From Meandrina meandrites (taxonomy: Eukaryota; Cnidaria; Anthozoa; Scleractinia; Meandrinidae), in NCBI GenBank assembly GCA_963693305.1, contig OY855903.1, positions 21,339,755 through 21,403,754 on the forward strand: a stretch of DNA of 64,000 nucleotides, written 5' to 3'. The notes below the pieces were generated by a model. That model had not been told where the DNA came from. It ran no database searches and saw nothing but the letters and a program-made list of their open reading frames with translations. Of this stretch, positions 45,517-56,772 are shown piece after piece. Both the position numbers and the translations under genes were made by a program. Position 1 is the first letter of the stretch. The number at the start of each line of letters is the position of its first letter.

Positions 45517-47978
45517 CTAAGCCTGAGGTTTAGGAACTTCCTCAATGTAAATCCGAGATATGGAGTGCCAACCGGTGTAGGCGTCAGCCTTTGCACCATG
45601 GGCACAATCGCCAACCCAGAATCCTACGCGCACCTTTCCTCTGTGGATGTTGTTACAGTGCCCCTCAATATGGCGGACACGGTGCAGATCTTGAGTGTTG
45701 CCTTGCCACATGTACACAATACCGTCAATTGGCAGGGGGGATGCACATTCAGCACCATTGAAAGTAAAATACCAGCGTTTACAACAACTTGTACACCGGT
45801 AGATTCTCAGGGCACCAGTCCAGTAAACATGGAGGGCTGTGTCAGAAAAGTTTTTGGTGAACACACAGTCCTGAGGAAAAGTAATGATAAAAAATGTTAA
45901 TATATAAAATTGGAAATAGTTAGAATGAACATCTTGCCCATTACCCTGCGAGCAGAGTCTTCTTCGATATTCCTGGATTAGTCGGGAAGAGGAAGAAGAC
46001 TCTGCCAACCGCCTCAAGAATTCATATTGAGCATGCTCCAAAATCAAATGTAACCAAGCCTCGCTGTCAAGGTCTGATGAAATGACCGCCAAGAAAATGC
46101 ACTGCATTATTTCGAGTCTGAAATTTATTTATCGATTGCTATTTGCTCAAAACTTCTGTTCGGTCGGCGATTAGGAAATTGAGAGGAGAGATATCGACGA
46201 GTATTGGTTCAGTTGGGAATTTGTTTACCGTTTACTATTGATGCAAGTTCCTTTGTAACCATCGGGCAGATTTGGTAAATAAACTATTTGCCATGTCCAA
46301 TCGGAAGCGATAAAAACGTATCGAAGGGACCAAACGGCCTTAAAAACGGTCATTAAAGTGTGGTAAATTTAGACTATTTTTGCATAACTTCAAATGTAGT
46401 GAAAATGTCGTCACTAAACTTGGCAAGTGAATAGAGGATAACTGTCCAATGTGTTTTACATTAAAAGTGACAGCACATGTCCAATTATGACATCATAATT
46501 GATGACGCCATAACAAGCCCGTAATTAAAAGTTTTTAATTTCCAAAATTTTTTTTTACTGTTTTCGAAAGAGGACATCCAGAGTAGTTAACAGCTGAAAA
46601 CCGTTTATTAATATCTCAAATATTAGAGGAGATCGATATGTATGACAGTTTTGAATTTCGGGCCAAAAACAGTAATTCTATCTTGCTTCCATGCATTTTG
46701 AAGTTGCTCGCCTTATAGTAGCTTCCTTCCTCTTACTTATATTGCACAGTCAAACAAAACTTAAGATCATTAAAAATGTCACCTTGATCAGACCGTTGTC
46801 TTTGCCGTCATTCAAGTCTTTCCATGCGCACTCTTTCCAATTCTTATAAGACATCACACCAGGAGTCCCAGGGATTCCACTTGTTCCACTCTCTCCGCGC
46901 TGTCCCTTTTGGCCGGGAGGACCCTGGACTCCAGGTTCTCCTTTAGCGCCATCCTTTCCATTCAAACCAGGAGTTCCTTTGGGACCTGGAAGTCCCTGGG
47001 GTCCAGTCTTCCCTCGGATACCCTGGTCACCTCTGGCTCCTTCACGGCCATCACGCCCATCACGGCCTGGTAGTCCAGGAGACCCAGGCTTGCCGTGCAT
47101 ACCAGGGACACCACCATAACAGAAAGGAGGCGTTTGCTGATTTGGAACAAGAAAAGAGTTGTGAGTTATTAAGGCTTCGACATCATAGAGATAAATACCT
47201 GTTTCCCTGCAATATCCCTGTTTATATATGGCTTTATAATCATTCTGAGCTAGTTGCACTTAGTCCAATTCTCCAGTCTTTAGGAAGTATGGTTATCAAA
47301 CAAAGACATTTTGCTAACAAAGATCAACTTTGTAGTACTCATTTAACAAGTCGTTTCAAATTTCACAATATTTTGGATATGTCAAGTCAAGGAATTGTTG
47401 CTGTAGGTGGATTTCAGGATTTTCTCTGCTGTCAGGAAATACAATGTTTACTTTTTGGGGCGCAAAATAATTTTATGTTTTTCTGGCTTTGAAAACGTTG
47501 CTCATTTTCAGCGCATTTTTCCTTCCCTGCCTTTGCGATAGTTTTTCGCTAGTTTTACGCCCGGGGTTTTACGCTAATTATTATAAAAAGGTAAAGTTGT
47601 ATGCAGCCTTTCGCGCCTACTGGCGACAAAATAATTGATGATAATGGTACAATTGTAAGCCTGCATGTTAGTCTGTTAAAAAGAGGAGCTAAAATAATCA
47701 TCAAAGGAGACCTTAATTCTTTGAGCGCTAAACTGTTTATAAGTCACAATAGCATAACAGTGATTTATATACCTTAAGTTAAATGATTTCTTCCAAACAA
47801 ATATATTTTTACTCTTTTCAGAAATTAACATGGACATGTTAGGCATAAAGATGTCACGTACCATTTTGTAGGATGGTTGATTGGTTTTGTTATTTGCTGT
47901 GGCGCAGTAAACCAACAATGACGTCACAAACAGAGACAACAAGGAGATCACAGAGACTTTGTGCGAAATGAAGGCCAT
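45517..47978 (-). CDS. CTHRC1-like secreted collagen protein, unit D, 274 aa
   Basis: Phase-0 exons 47978-47862, 47136-46783 and 45870-45517. Exon 1 encodes a signal peptide (MAFISHKVSVISLLSLFVTS then LLVYCATA) and an NKTNQPSYKM tail with an N-glycosylation sequon. Exon 2 opens [20 protein letters not shown] and carries an unbroken Gly-X-Y stalk to IPGTPGV, then [13 protein letters not shown]. Exon 3 is the CTHRC1 C-terminal domain: [73 protein letters not shown]. This is the cleanest unit: no stop, no Gly substitution and good splice sites. The product is predicted to be secreted and to trimerise. Its 5' flank for over 1.5 kb is nearly the same as that of unit E. Confidence 0.94.
45950..46003. 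repeat. Small inverted repeat in intron 2 of unit D
   Basis: GCAGAGTCTTCTTC and GAAGAAGACTCTGC are exact inverted copies separated by about 25 bases that include TTCCTGGATTAGTCGGG. It is a compact hairpin, probably the end of a dispersed MITE. Unit E has no counterpart at this place. Confidence 0.75.
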
Positions 47979-49720
47979 TTCTTCTTCACGATCTACTGCG
48001 GAAAAAGTTAGAAGAGACGATATTACTAAAAATTTCTAAATTTTCGCAATGACGATGGCAAGAGACAAACCCTAAGCGCCATTTTCTCTTACGCAAACTG
48101 CGACAAACACAAGTATTTGAAAGCACGATAACGCTATTTCAGTCTCGTACAAGAAAACCCTCGCGGAAAGCTGTGAAATCTTTACTATGCTGAGAAATAA
48201 GTATGCATATAAATAGCTACAAAAGCAACTTTCCAATTCAATCTATCCACTAATGATTTATTTTTCGTAAACGGTTGAGTCATTTCTTTCGCAATGATGA
48301 TAACATGGAACCGGTCCTAAATGCCATGTAATTTCGTTTATAAAGGGCGTTTGAATTCCGTTTTAATACAATATTAATGCTCAAATGTAAGATAACGCTT
48401 TTTCATTCAGGTACATAAAAACCAACAGAAAAGACAATGTTCGACTGTTCTCTGGCGGGAAGCTAATTTTAAACTTAGTTGATAAAAAATGGGAATGTAC
48501 AAAAGTATATAAATTCAAACTTTCCCTGTAGCAGTGTCATTATTCAGTCCTCACAGGCGCGTACGAATGAACTAAATGGGTACAAATGATAATTTCTTTT
48601 TCTATTCATGCCGTGGTGATTCTAATTTTCAGAATTTTTCTGCAGATCTTCACAACAGTACAACCGACAATTACCAATTTTACAGCATTGAAGAAAAATA
48701 TAAAACCGTTCAAAACTATAGATAATGGCATTTTTGAACTTCTAATGATTTCTGCTTTAATCTGGAATGATATCGATCTTATTTTTCTAGCGGGTAGTGG
48801 CAATATTGCTGTATAAATTATACGATAAACATCCAGTGTGGATAGGTTGAATTTTGGCGGCTAAACCAGGCATATAAATTGAATTTTTAAATGAGGGTAG
48901 ATATTGAGAAAACCGTTTAGCAAGTAGGAGCAGAAAATACAGAGAAAAAAGTCATACCTCAAAGCTAGAAGGATCGCTTTTCTGTCCGAAGTAGCAGTTG
49001 AACAACTCACTGTAAAGGAATGATAAGTAAGTTACGTGTACAATTGAGTTTTCAACCTTTGTGTTGACTTTGGTTCGTGTTCGGACCAGTTTGTTGTTGA
49101 CCATGAGCTAGCTGTTTCAATAGTACATTACGTTACTGATAATGTTTATGACAGTTGCTTTGTCCTTGTCCAATAAGAATTAAGATTCTAACTTCCTAGC
49201 TGTTACGTTGTACCAAACAAATATAAAATTATTTTTAGAGTTAAAATTATGTGCTTTTTTTACACGTGACCGCGAAAAGTTTTACAAGTAAAAAAAATGA
49301 CAATATGATAACTTTTAACTACTATAAATTCCCCGACTGAATTAAAAAGATATTTTTGTATTTCTATGCGATCTGAGTTGGAAACCCTTGCTTCGCAGTG
49401 CTTGTCAGTACAGAGGGTTTTTTTAAAGGAAAAATAGAGGAAAAATAAATCGCGTTCTGATCGTCTCTTAGTTTGCTTATTGTCACAAGGCAAAGGCCAC
49501 TGGATTGGAAAAGATTTTCGTCAACAGCAGACATTATTGAATGGAAACTTTTAACACCATATTTCCTTTTACCAATATCAACGAGATCTTTTTCATTAAA
49601 AGGTTCATGGCTTTGCTATTCAGATTGTTAATATCTCGCAAGTTTCTGGACTGTCTCTATTATTGTTTAGTTTCCGGATTAATCTCTATTATTAAACATG
49701 TCATGTATACCACATTTTAA
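47636..49720. repeat. Segmental duplication: exon 1 and 5' flank of unit D, copy at 60747-62780
   Basis: From TTGATGATAATGGTACAATT through exon 1 and about 1.7 kb upstream, the sequence aligns with 60747-62780 with small indels. Shared words include CACAAGTATTTGAAAGCACG, CATTCAGGTACATAAA, CTGGAATGATATCGATCTT and GTTCGGACCAGTTTGTTGTT. This is the clearest recent duplication in the window. Confidence 0.92.
48094..48106 (-). promoter_or_regulatory. Conserved upstream motif of unit D (CAAACTGCGACAA)
   Basis: Same 13 bases as upstream of units B and E, 116 bp before the start codon. About 100 bp further upstream (near 48205-48215) the coding strand reads GCTATTTATAT, also found near 61310-61320 upstream of E, a possible TATA-like element. 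D and E are recent copies, so only the match to B is informative. Confidence 0.4.
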
Positions 49721-50458
49721 CGAAGATATTTACTTTTTCCAACTAGTTGTGTAAAACGTTTCTTTTCGCGAAAAAGTTGAAATTGTGTTTTATAGTAGAC
49801 TCTATTGTGAATAAATGCATCATTTGTTTTAAGCTGAAAGTAAAATTTGACATTTCGATTGATTGATTGTTTTGTGTTCCCTCGGTGTTGTGAATGTAGT
49901 TCTCTTGCTTTAATTTGAAAGGGTCGCGTAAACTAGTGCTTAGACCGTTAATTATAGAATAAGGAAATAAAAATGTGTAAACTAGGAGCAAGACCCTATT
50001 CATAGTGAAATACAATTGTGCTGGACGTGGAGAATAGCTAATGTTGTGTAGGAATTGAGGTTGGTTTTAGATCAATGCGACACTGTATAAATCATATCTT
50101 GGTGCAAATATTTATTGCACTCGAACATCATTAATTAAACTCTATTCCGATCCCTTTTTCCCAGATTTATTACATTTTGTCATATGATCACTGTAGCTGT
50201 TTTATTATTGGTCCTTTGTGTCGAACGCACCAATTTTTTTCATGGTCCTTACTCATGCCATTAAAAATCGAATATTTAGCGCCGACCATGCACAATATTC
50301 ACTCTTGGATCACGCGAGACAGTGTTACATATAATGTAAATCGATTGCAGTGTTCGCTTTTTTTGTTTTAATTTTGGTAGTTTCTTTCTGTCTAGTCTAC
50401 TTCAGAACAACAGGGTAAAGATAAATAATGAAGATGGTAAATCATAAGTGTAGTAAAT

Positions 50459-50540
50459 AATGAACCGATGGGTTAGATTCCCGTCGGGGACTCAGAATTT
50501 TTCTTTGTCCCACGCTCGCGAGAAACGGCCATTTCATCTT
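50459..50540 (+). mobile_element. Possible tRNA-derived SINE fragment
   Basis: GGGTTAGATTCCCGTCGGGG resembles a Pol III box B with its T-stem, followed by ACTCAGAATTTTTCTTTGTC and CCACGCTCGCGAGAAACGG. No good box A precedes it, so it is at best a truncated copy. Confidence 0.35.
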
Positions 50541-51172
50541 TTTTATCAGGGTCATCATTAAACTCTATTCTCGTATTTTCCTCTTTTAAAGCCGCCTGAC
50601 TCTCATATGATCGATGAAATGCTTGATATCCTTGATGTTACTATGATGTGAAAAGTTATTAACGTAGACGTGCTTAGTGTTTAAAGATATGAGTCTTAGT
50701 TACCTTTGCTCGAGGACTGTGCTCCATTTTATCGCTCCATGTCCCTACGCGCACCAAATCTTTCTCAAGGGGGTGTTCTCATTCTCTTGAAAGCGTCAAT
50801 GCGCCGATATTAACTATACTCTTTCGGTGTTTCATTTAAGTAGTTCCTCTCTATCTTGTGACTGCGGTACATTGCCAGTCCAGTCTTCATTGAGATTTTC
50901 TTCCTAACTCTTTTTTTCAGCGTATTCGCTCCGTTTTGGAACATGCTAATAAAATTTGTCTCACTCATATTCGCAGTTAAAGCCATATTAAGGCGCAATG
51001 AGTCTTGGCCGATATCTTACGAAACAAAAGATTGTTCGTTTATCACAAACATCACTGGCCTGATTTACCATTCTTTTTACATTTTTTTTCTTAACAATTT
51101 ATTTAGACCAATAACATAAAGTAAAATGGAAGATGACAGAACTGGATTTGGTAATATTCGCGTAAAGATCGT

Positions 51173-52509
51173 CAGTTGAATTCCGATTTCTCAAACCTCC
51201 ACGGGAAAGGAAAATTCGTTCAAGAAATTGGAGGTAGAATTGTAGTGATCGACTGAGTGTAGCAAACCCAAGAAAAACGAGTTTTGGATCAAGTTATCGA
51301 GGGTAAAATTACAGTGTTTGACTGAGTGAAGCAAATCCAAGAGAAACGAGTTTTGGTTCAAGTTATCGAGGGTAAAATTACAGTGTTTGATTGAGTGAAG
51401 GAAATCCAAGAGAAACGAGCTTTGGATCAAGTTATCGAGGGTAAAATTACAGTGTTTGACTGAGTGAAGCAAATCCAAGAGAAGCGAGTTTTGGTTCAAG
51501 TTATCAAGGGTAAAATTACAGTGTTTGACTGAGTGAAGCAAATCCAAGAGAAACGAGTTTTGGTTCAAGTTATGAAAGGTAAAATTACAGTGTTTGACTG
51601 AGTGAAGCAAATCCAAGAGAAGCGAGTTTTGGTTCAAGTTATCAAGGGTAAAATTATAGTGTTTGACTGAGTGAAGCAAATCCAAGAGAAACGAGTTTTG
51701 GTTCAAGTTATCAAGGGTAAAATTACAGTGTTTGATTGAGTGAAGCAAATCCAAGAGAAACGAGTTTTGGTTCAAGTTATCAAGGGTAAAATTACAGTGT
51801 TTGACTGAGTGAAGCAAATCCAAGAGAAGCGAGTTTTGGTTCAAGTTATCAAGGGTAAAATTATAGTGTTTGACTGAGTGAAGCAAATCCAAGAGAAACG
51901 AGTTTTGGTTCAAGTTATCAAGGGTAAAATTACAGTGTTTGATTGAGTGAAGCAAATCCAAGAGAATCGAGTTTTGGTTCAAGTTATCAAGGGTAAAATT
52001 ACAATGTTTGACTGAGTGAAGCAAATCCAAGAGAAGCGAGTTTTGGTTCAAGTTATCAAGGGTAAAATTACAATGTTTGACTGAGTGAAGCAAATCCAAG
52101 AGAAACGAGTTTTGGTTCAAGTTATCAAGGGTAAAATTACAGTGTTTGACTGAGTGAAGCAAATCCAAGAGAAACGAGTTTTGGTTCAAGTTATCAAGGG
52201 TAAAATTACAGTGTTTGACTGAGTGAAGCAAATCCAAGAGAAACGAGTTTTGGTTCAAGTTATCAAGGGTAAAATTACAGTGTTTGACTGAGTGAAGCAA
52301 ATCCAAGAGAAACGAGTTGTTTTGGTTCAAGTTATCGAGGGTAAAATTACAGTGTTTGACTGAGTGATGCAAATCCAAAAAAAAACGAGTTTTGGTTCAA
52401 GTTATCAAGGGTAAAATTACAGTGTTTGACTGAGTGAATCAAATCCAAGGGAAACGAGGTTTGTTTCGAGTTACCCTGGTGTTCGAGAAATTAAATCGAG
52501 ATTCCACTG
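51173..52509. mobile_element. Pogo-like non-autonomous element with an expanded internal satellite
   Basis: The left end CAGTTGAATTCCGATTTCTC and the reverse complement of the right end, CAGTGGAATCTCGATTTAAT, match as degenerate inverted repeats. Words such as TTCAAGTTATCGAGGGTAAA and TTCGAGTTACCCTGG inside are typical of pogo/Tigger-type cnidarian repeats. Nearly all the interior is a tandem array of a 69-bp unit. No transposase is encoded. Confidence 0.65.
51230..52455. repeat. 69-bp tandem repeat, about 18 copies
   Basis: The plus-strand unit contains GTGTTTGACTGAGTGAAGCA, AATCCAAGAGAAACGAG and TTTTGGTTCAAGTTATCAAG. Because 69 is divisible by three and one frame lacks stops, the minus strand is open for about 395 codons and encodes a 23-residue repeat (core LLHSVKHCNFTLDNLNQNSF). 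That frame begins at TTG, has no ATG and no neighbouring exon, so I do not call a gene. Variant bases recur every third unit over two consecutive triplets, a higher-order period of 207 bp. Confidence 0.93.
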
Positions 52510-53077
52510 TATTTCGTTTTTATTTCTTACTCGAAATTGTTGGCAGTGGCGAAAATAATTGGGTCTGAAAAGGTTTCTTGTAATCCCTGTTCCGCAGAAA
52601 TTAAGGTCGTTCATTCTCGGCTATCAGGAGCAGGTTATCAAAATGAAATAGATAGCAAACGAGAGCTATTACAAGAGGAAAGATATCCACCTCTCAGGGA
52701 TATTAGCCGTCGAATTGCGGCTGCAATAGTTCTCTCAGAAGCTGTCACTTGCTTTTCAGCGGCGAACGAAACCTCGAGTCTGTACTGTGAAAACCCGAGA
52801 ATCAATTGCCGACCTGTTTCTCAGTGCTGGACAGGCATTACCAGCAGAAAACCCTTCATTTTGGTGCGTCTACAATAATGCCCTCTAAAAGGAAGGGTAT
52901 CTCTCAAACCATCTGCACTCAACAGAATATATACATTTTCGTCTTCAGGGTAAGCACGCTTTTCAGTGTCGAAAACGCGAGTCTTTAACTGTGAATAGTA
53001 CTGAAAATAGAATTTCCTTTAATTTGATGTGGAATTTGGAGTCGAGATCCACAACAAAGATGCTAAAGTCACATCAG

Positions 53078-53150
53078 AAAATATTCAGTAAAATATTCAG
53101 TTAAATGCGATATTCAGTAAAATATTCAATGTATTGCAAATATTCAGAAA
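53078..53150. repeat. ATATTCAGTAAA short tandem repeat
   Basis: AATATTCAG recurs about five times at irregular spacing of 11-24 bp. It is a small low-complexity repeat with no coding meaning. Confidence 0.6.
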
Positions 53151-54010
53151 AATGTCGCAAAATAATATCCTTGGTATATGCATGTACACGGGCATTTATT
53201 AGAGTTTAACTTAACAGCGCTATGTTTGTTTTTTTTTGATCGGCTGCCCTAGTTTTGATCATAAGAAAAAGGACGAACGATGAAACTTGAAACTTAATGA
53301 CAAAATGACTGAAGCATAGCCGAACGTTTACAGTTTAGTAGAAAGTATAAACTCTCCTATAGCTCAAATCCGAGAGCACGCTTGAAGACTTTCTTTAAAC
53401 CTTTTTTTTTAACAAATTATAGTTGTGTACTTTAGAGTAACTACAGTTTTCTTTTACTGATAATTTGAGCTAAGAGCTCTTTATTTTGCCATGCTTGTCA
53501 ACACAGACGATTTTGACTTGTTTGTGAAAAGCCAAATATTAATCGCATTCTGCTCTTTCTGACTTTGCTTTATTGTCAGAAGGGTACTTTTGCATGACAA
53601 ACTGATTGAGTTGGTCATAAAGTGTCCAATACGTTTGTATATATGACTACATTTTATTATCATAAAAGTCGACGTTCCAAGACAGTAGTTTTACTGATGA
53701 TTGTTCAGTCCCACGGGTTTTGTTTGGTTTCTCTATATTTGCATTTATAAACATGTCATCAGATACAATTGAACATGTTTTTCCATATTTTTTTTTTAAC
53801 GCAGTGAACTGCTGAAATGTTTATTTTATTTTTTCTGAACTATTTGTGAAAACGTTTCATTTTACGAATCGAATTGAATGAATTTAGTTCTCTTCACGGT
53901 CTTCGTATTGCTGCTTGGGGCTTATAATTCTCTACTCCTATTGATGTAAATTTCTTGCTTTTGGTGGTAGATTTAGCCCTTTATCATTAAAATTCATAAT
54001 TGAAAACAAG

Positions 54011-54345
54011 ATGAGTGAAAACATCAGAATGCTTCTCTCCTGTTCCCGTTCTTCATACAATCGCTCAGTGGAGAATGATACGAGCTCAACATGGATTTTG
54101 AAAAATGTAAGATCATTGGTAGAACGAGAGACCATCACAAACGATTATTTCTGGAAGCATGGTATTTCCAAAGAGAATGGCCACGTAGACGTTTCTGACA
54201 TCTACGCTTCTCTTCATTAACATTTGCTGTCTTCTCGCACGTAAGCATATTCGCATACTTTTTGGACCTTTATTCATTGATAAACCCACTCATTTCACCC
54301 AAATCGATGAAGACCTAAGATATTAGGTCGAAACGTCTTTCAAGT
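54011..54345 (+). mobile_element. Possible Penelope-like element fragment with a hammerhead-like tail
   Basis: A 69-codon frame ends in RETITNDYFWKHGISKENGHV then DVSDIYASLH. The pattern of a charged RE..I helix, a short N/K-E/D-x-G stretch and a final IY..L resembles the C-terminal end of Penelope-like element proteins after the GIY-YIG domain. About 85 bases downstream is CGATGAAGACCT, a short loop, and AGGTCGAAACGTC, which resembles the hammerhead ribozyme motifs carried by such elements. The conserved CTGATGA box is incomplete. No reverse transcriptase was seen upstream, so the assignment is tentative. Confidence 0.35.
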
Positions 54346-55604
54346 CTTTTAACAAACGTCGTTTACTACGTCTTTAAGAAGCCGGTGTAAAACACCTTAT
54401 GTGTTTTTAATATTATGAATCCTGACTGCAATTATGCTAACCAGTCGCTTAGTGCTACACACAGTATACAGGGACAATAGAATCGAGGCTTGGTGATGTC
54501 TTGCCACTTAAAACGGATAAAATCGTTAAGAGCCGAGTTCGCTTTTTATAATTTGTCATACCCTGAAAAACGTATCATCCATGTAAACATGTATCATCGA
54601 ATGTGTTACCATACATATTTCTCTGCCGATTTCTTAATTAAACAAACTGATCAACCTAAAGAAACTGACAATTTCTAATAAATTCGCACTTGGCTATTTT
54701 CGTTTTGTTGGAATTTATAAGATTGCGCTGGGAAATACACTCTTCATTCAGTTTAGTAAATAACCAGCAGCACTCGCTGTCTAATAAGTTACTTGACGAA
54801 AAGCTTACTTGATTATATGTGGATACTGATTATACTGTGAACTACACAGAACATCTAGATATCAATTTCACTACAAACATCTTGACGCTAATCTTGCTGG
54901 CAATCGACGAATTGCTATTTTTTATTTTGTTGTTTTGTATGTTAAGGATTGAATTTTTGACCGGCACATCACCAAAGCCGAACAGGATTGATAATTCACC
55001 CGACAGACATTTTACAATCTTTCGCACTTTTCGCATATGTTGTAACTCGTTTTCTTAGCGATTTATTTGGGTTTCTTTCTTCTTCTCTAATATCTCGATC
55101 CTTCAAGTTCTCACGAAATTATTCACTGGGATATAAAAAGTGTTTACAACGTAGACGCGCTTAATCACGAGTAGTGTTTAAAGATATGAGTTTTAGTTAC
55201 CTTTGGTCCACTGCGCTCCATTTTTTCGCATCGTGCCACCCAGTATTGAGGTAGCATCTTTCTGGGAATGATCTAAAAATATTCATCATATTGCAGAGCA
55301 AAACTGATTCACGCCTTTTCGGTTAATGTCATGATTTCTTTTTCAGAAGCGAAAACTAGTATCCATGAGTACTTTTCCCACCAACTTGTGACGTTGCGTA
55401 TAATGGCGTCATAACTTGTTCCTAGGACCTTGCTCGAGCTAAGCGCTCGGCATATAACGAACGCTTAAAGGACTAGGCCGAGTATACATATTTTTTTTTC
55501 CGAATTTAGCCTCCAAAACAGTGTTTTAATCTAAAAGACTGTATTACATGTAATTTAGGTTCCTTAAAAGTGTATAGTGGTGAACGGCTCTTCGGTTGAT
55601 GTTT

Positions 55605-55695
55605 CAGAAATGGCTTTCAGGCAGGAACGATTTTCACAGGCATCCATCAGAAATCAGATGCATACAGCAGTTAAAGGTATTTATGCTTTAACTAG
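55605..55695. repeat. Second copy of the 16127-16230 segment
   Basis: Carries GTTTCAGAAATGGCTT, CAGAAATCAGATGCATACAG and GTTAAAGGTATTTATGCTT in order, with a rearranged middle compared with the copy at 16127. Confidence 0.6.
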
Positions 55696-56578
55696 GGGAT
55701 TATATGGCTATAAGCTTTTTATTCTCTTAATTTAGGAAAGTGATTTTGTAAAATATAAGAACCGATTATTTGCTAAGGTTATATGGGTGAATTTAAAAAA
55801 AAGCACCGAAGAAAAAAGGTTAAGTAAATGTTGAAACATTTGCAGCAGACCTTTTCATAAAATCCGCTTAATGCTTGTGCTGTTTTTGTAACAATGAGAA
55901 AATCACCCTTAGGTTATTTGAAAGCTTTTGGTTTCGCCAAAATAAAACTTGGTGCAAAGCATTAAAAAGCTTAGCAAAACAAAAGTTTCGTGATATGGGC
56001 AAAGACAGACTCGTACCTAAGCAAGAGCGGTCTGGATTGATTGGAGTGCACGCGCGGGGAGTAACGACTGGGAGTCTGGGGCAGAGACGTTTGGTCAACG
56101 TTTGCAATTCAGCTAACTGAGCGCTGATATTCATGTGCGGCAATGCCCAATAGCAAACTGTCATCTGTGTTCACGCAGCGTACTGTTAGCATTTACTTTT
56201 TTTTTCATTTTTGCGCTCACGAAATCGTATTGAGTATGTTCTAGCTATTTTCGAACAGCTGAGAAAGTTCGGATTTTGGTTGAATTTTCCGTGATCTCAT
56301 GACTACCCGGTATAAGTCCCTTTTTTGACTGAAAAAAGGGCCAGAAAAAAAAAAAACTTGAATCAGTGCGGATACCAAAAGGCAAAATCCTCTAAGGAAG
56401 GAACATTGGAAGCACAATATCTGGAAGGCTTGTGCCTTCGCTAGCCAATAGCAATATTTGGTATATTTAGCAATTTTTGTAGCTGCGCTCAATCCTGTGC
56501 ATAAAAAGAGTTCCGCAATTGAATAGCATAGAAAAAAAAAACAGACGAGTATCCATTTCTTTGTCAATCTTCCTGCCT

Positions 56579-56584
56579 TTTATT
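56579..56584 (-). terminator. Polyadenylation signal of unit E
   Basis: TTTATT on the plus strand gives AATAAA on the coding strand in the AATAAAAGGCAGGA context shared by units A and B, about 130 bases after the ancestral stop position. Confidence 0.6.
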
Positions 56585-56772
56585 TAAAACAGCAAATGAG
56601 AAACAATTACAGAGCGAAGCCAGTAATCACGCGAACCGCCCGTTAAAATTAAGCAATTTATCACAGTCCCATTTTAAGTGTTAATGCAGGATTGGCTGTT
56701 TTGTCTCAGAACCTAGGCCTGAGGTTTAGGAACTTCTTCAACAAAGATCCGGGACGCTAAATTATAGCCTGT

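Larger units (their letters stand above)
47979..51170. other. 5' flank of unit D and intergenic DNA
   Basis: No exon can be supported upstream of unit D. The first 1.7 kb is duplicated upstream of unit E. Beyond 49740 the sequence is AT-rich and unremarkable up to a SINE-like fragment near 50459-50540 and the pogo-like element starting at 51173. Confidence 0.5.
52510..56560. other. Intergenic region between D flank and unit E
   Basis: No exon can be supported. It includes a short ATATTCAGTAAA tandem (53078-53150), a possible Penelope-like fragment (54011-54345), the second copy of the 16127-16230 repeat at 55605-55695, and AT-rich unique DNA. The open frame at 52537-52878 starts at TTG and matches nothing I recognise. 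Confidence 0.5.

Noticed and set aside
51191..52378. 395-codon minus-strand frame of 23-residue repeats as a repeat protein gene
   Set aside because: It begins with TTG and contains no ATG; openness follows from a 69-bp repeat unit lacking stops in one frame, inside a TIR-bounded element.
51230..52455. CRISPR-like array
   Set aside because: The units are contiguous without unique spacers, and the window is eukaryotic.
54819..55058. 79-codon plus-strand frame with a hydrophobic middle
   Set aside because: Hydrophobicity is what AT-rich random sequence gives; there is no repeat of it in the other copies and no splice context.
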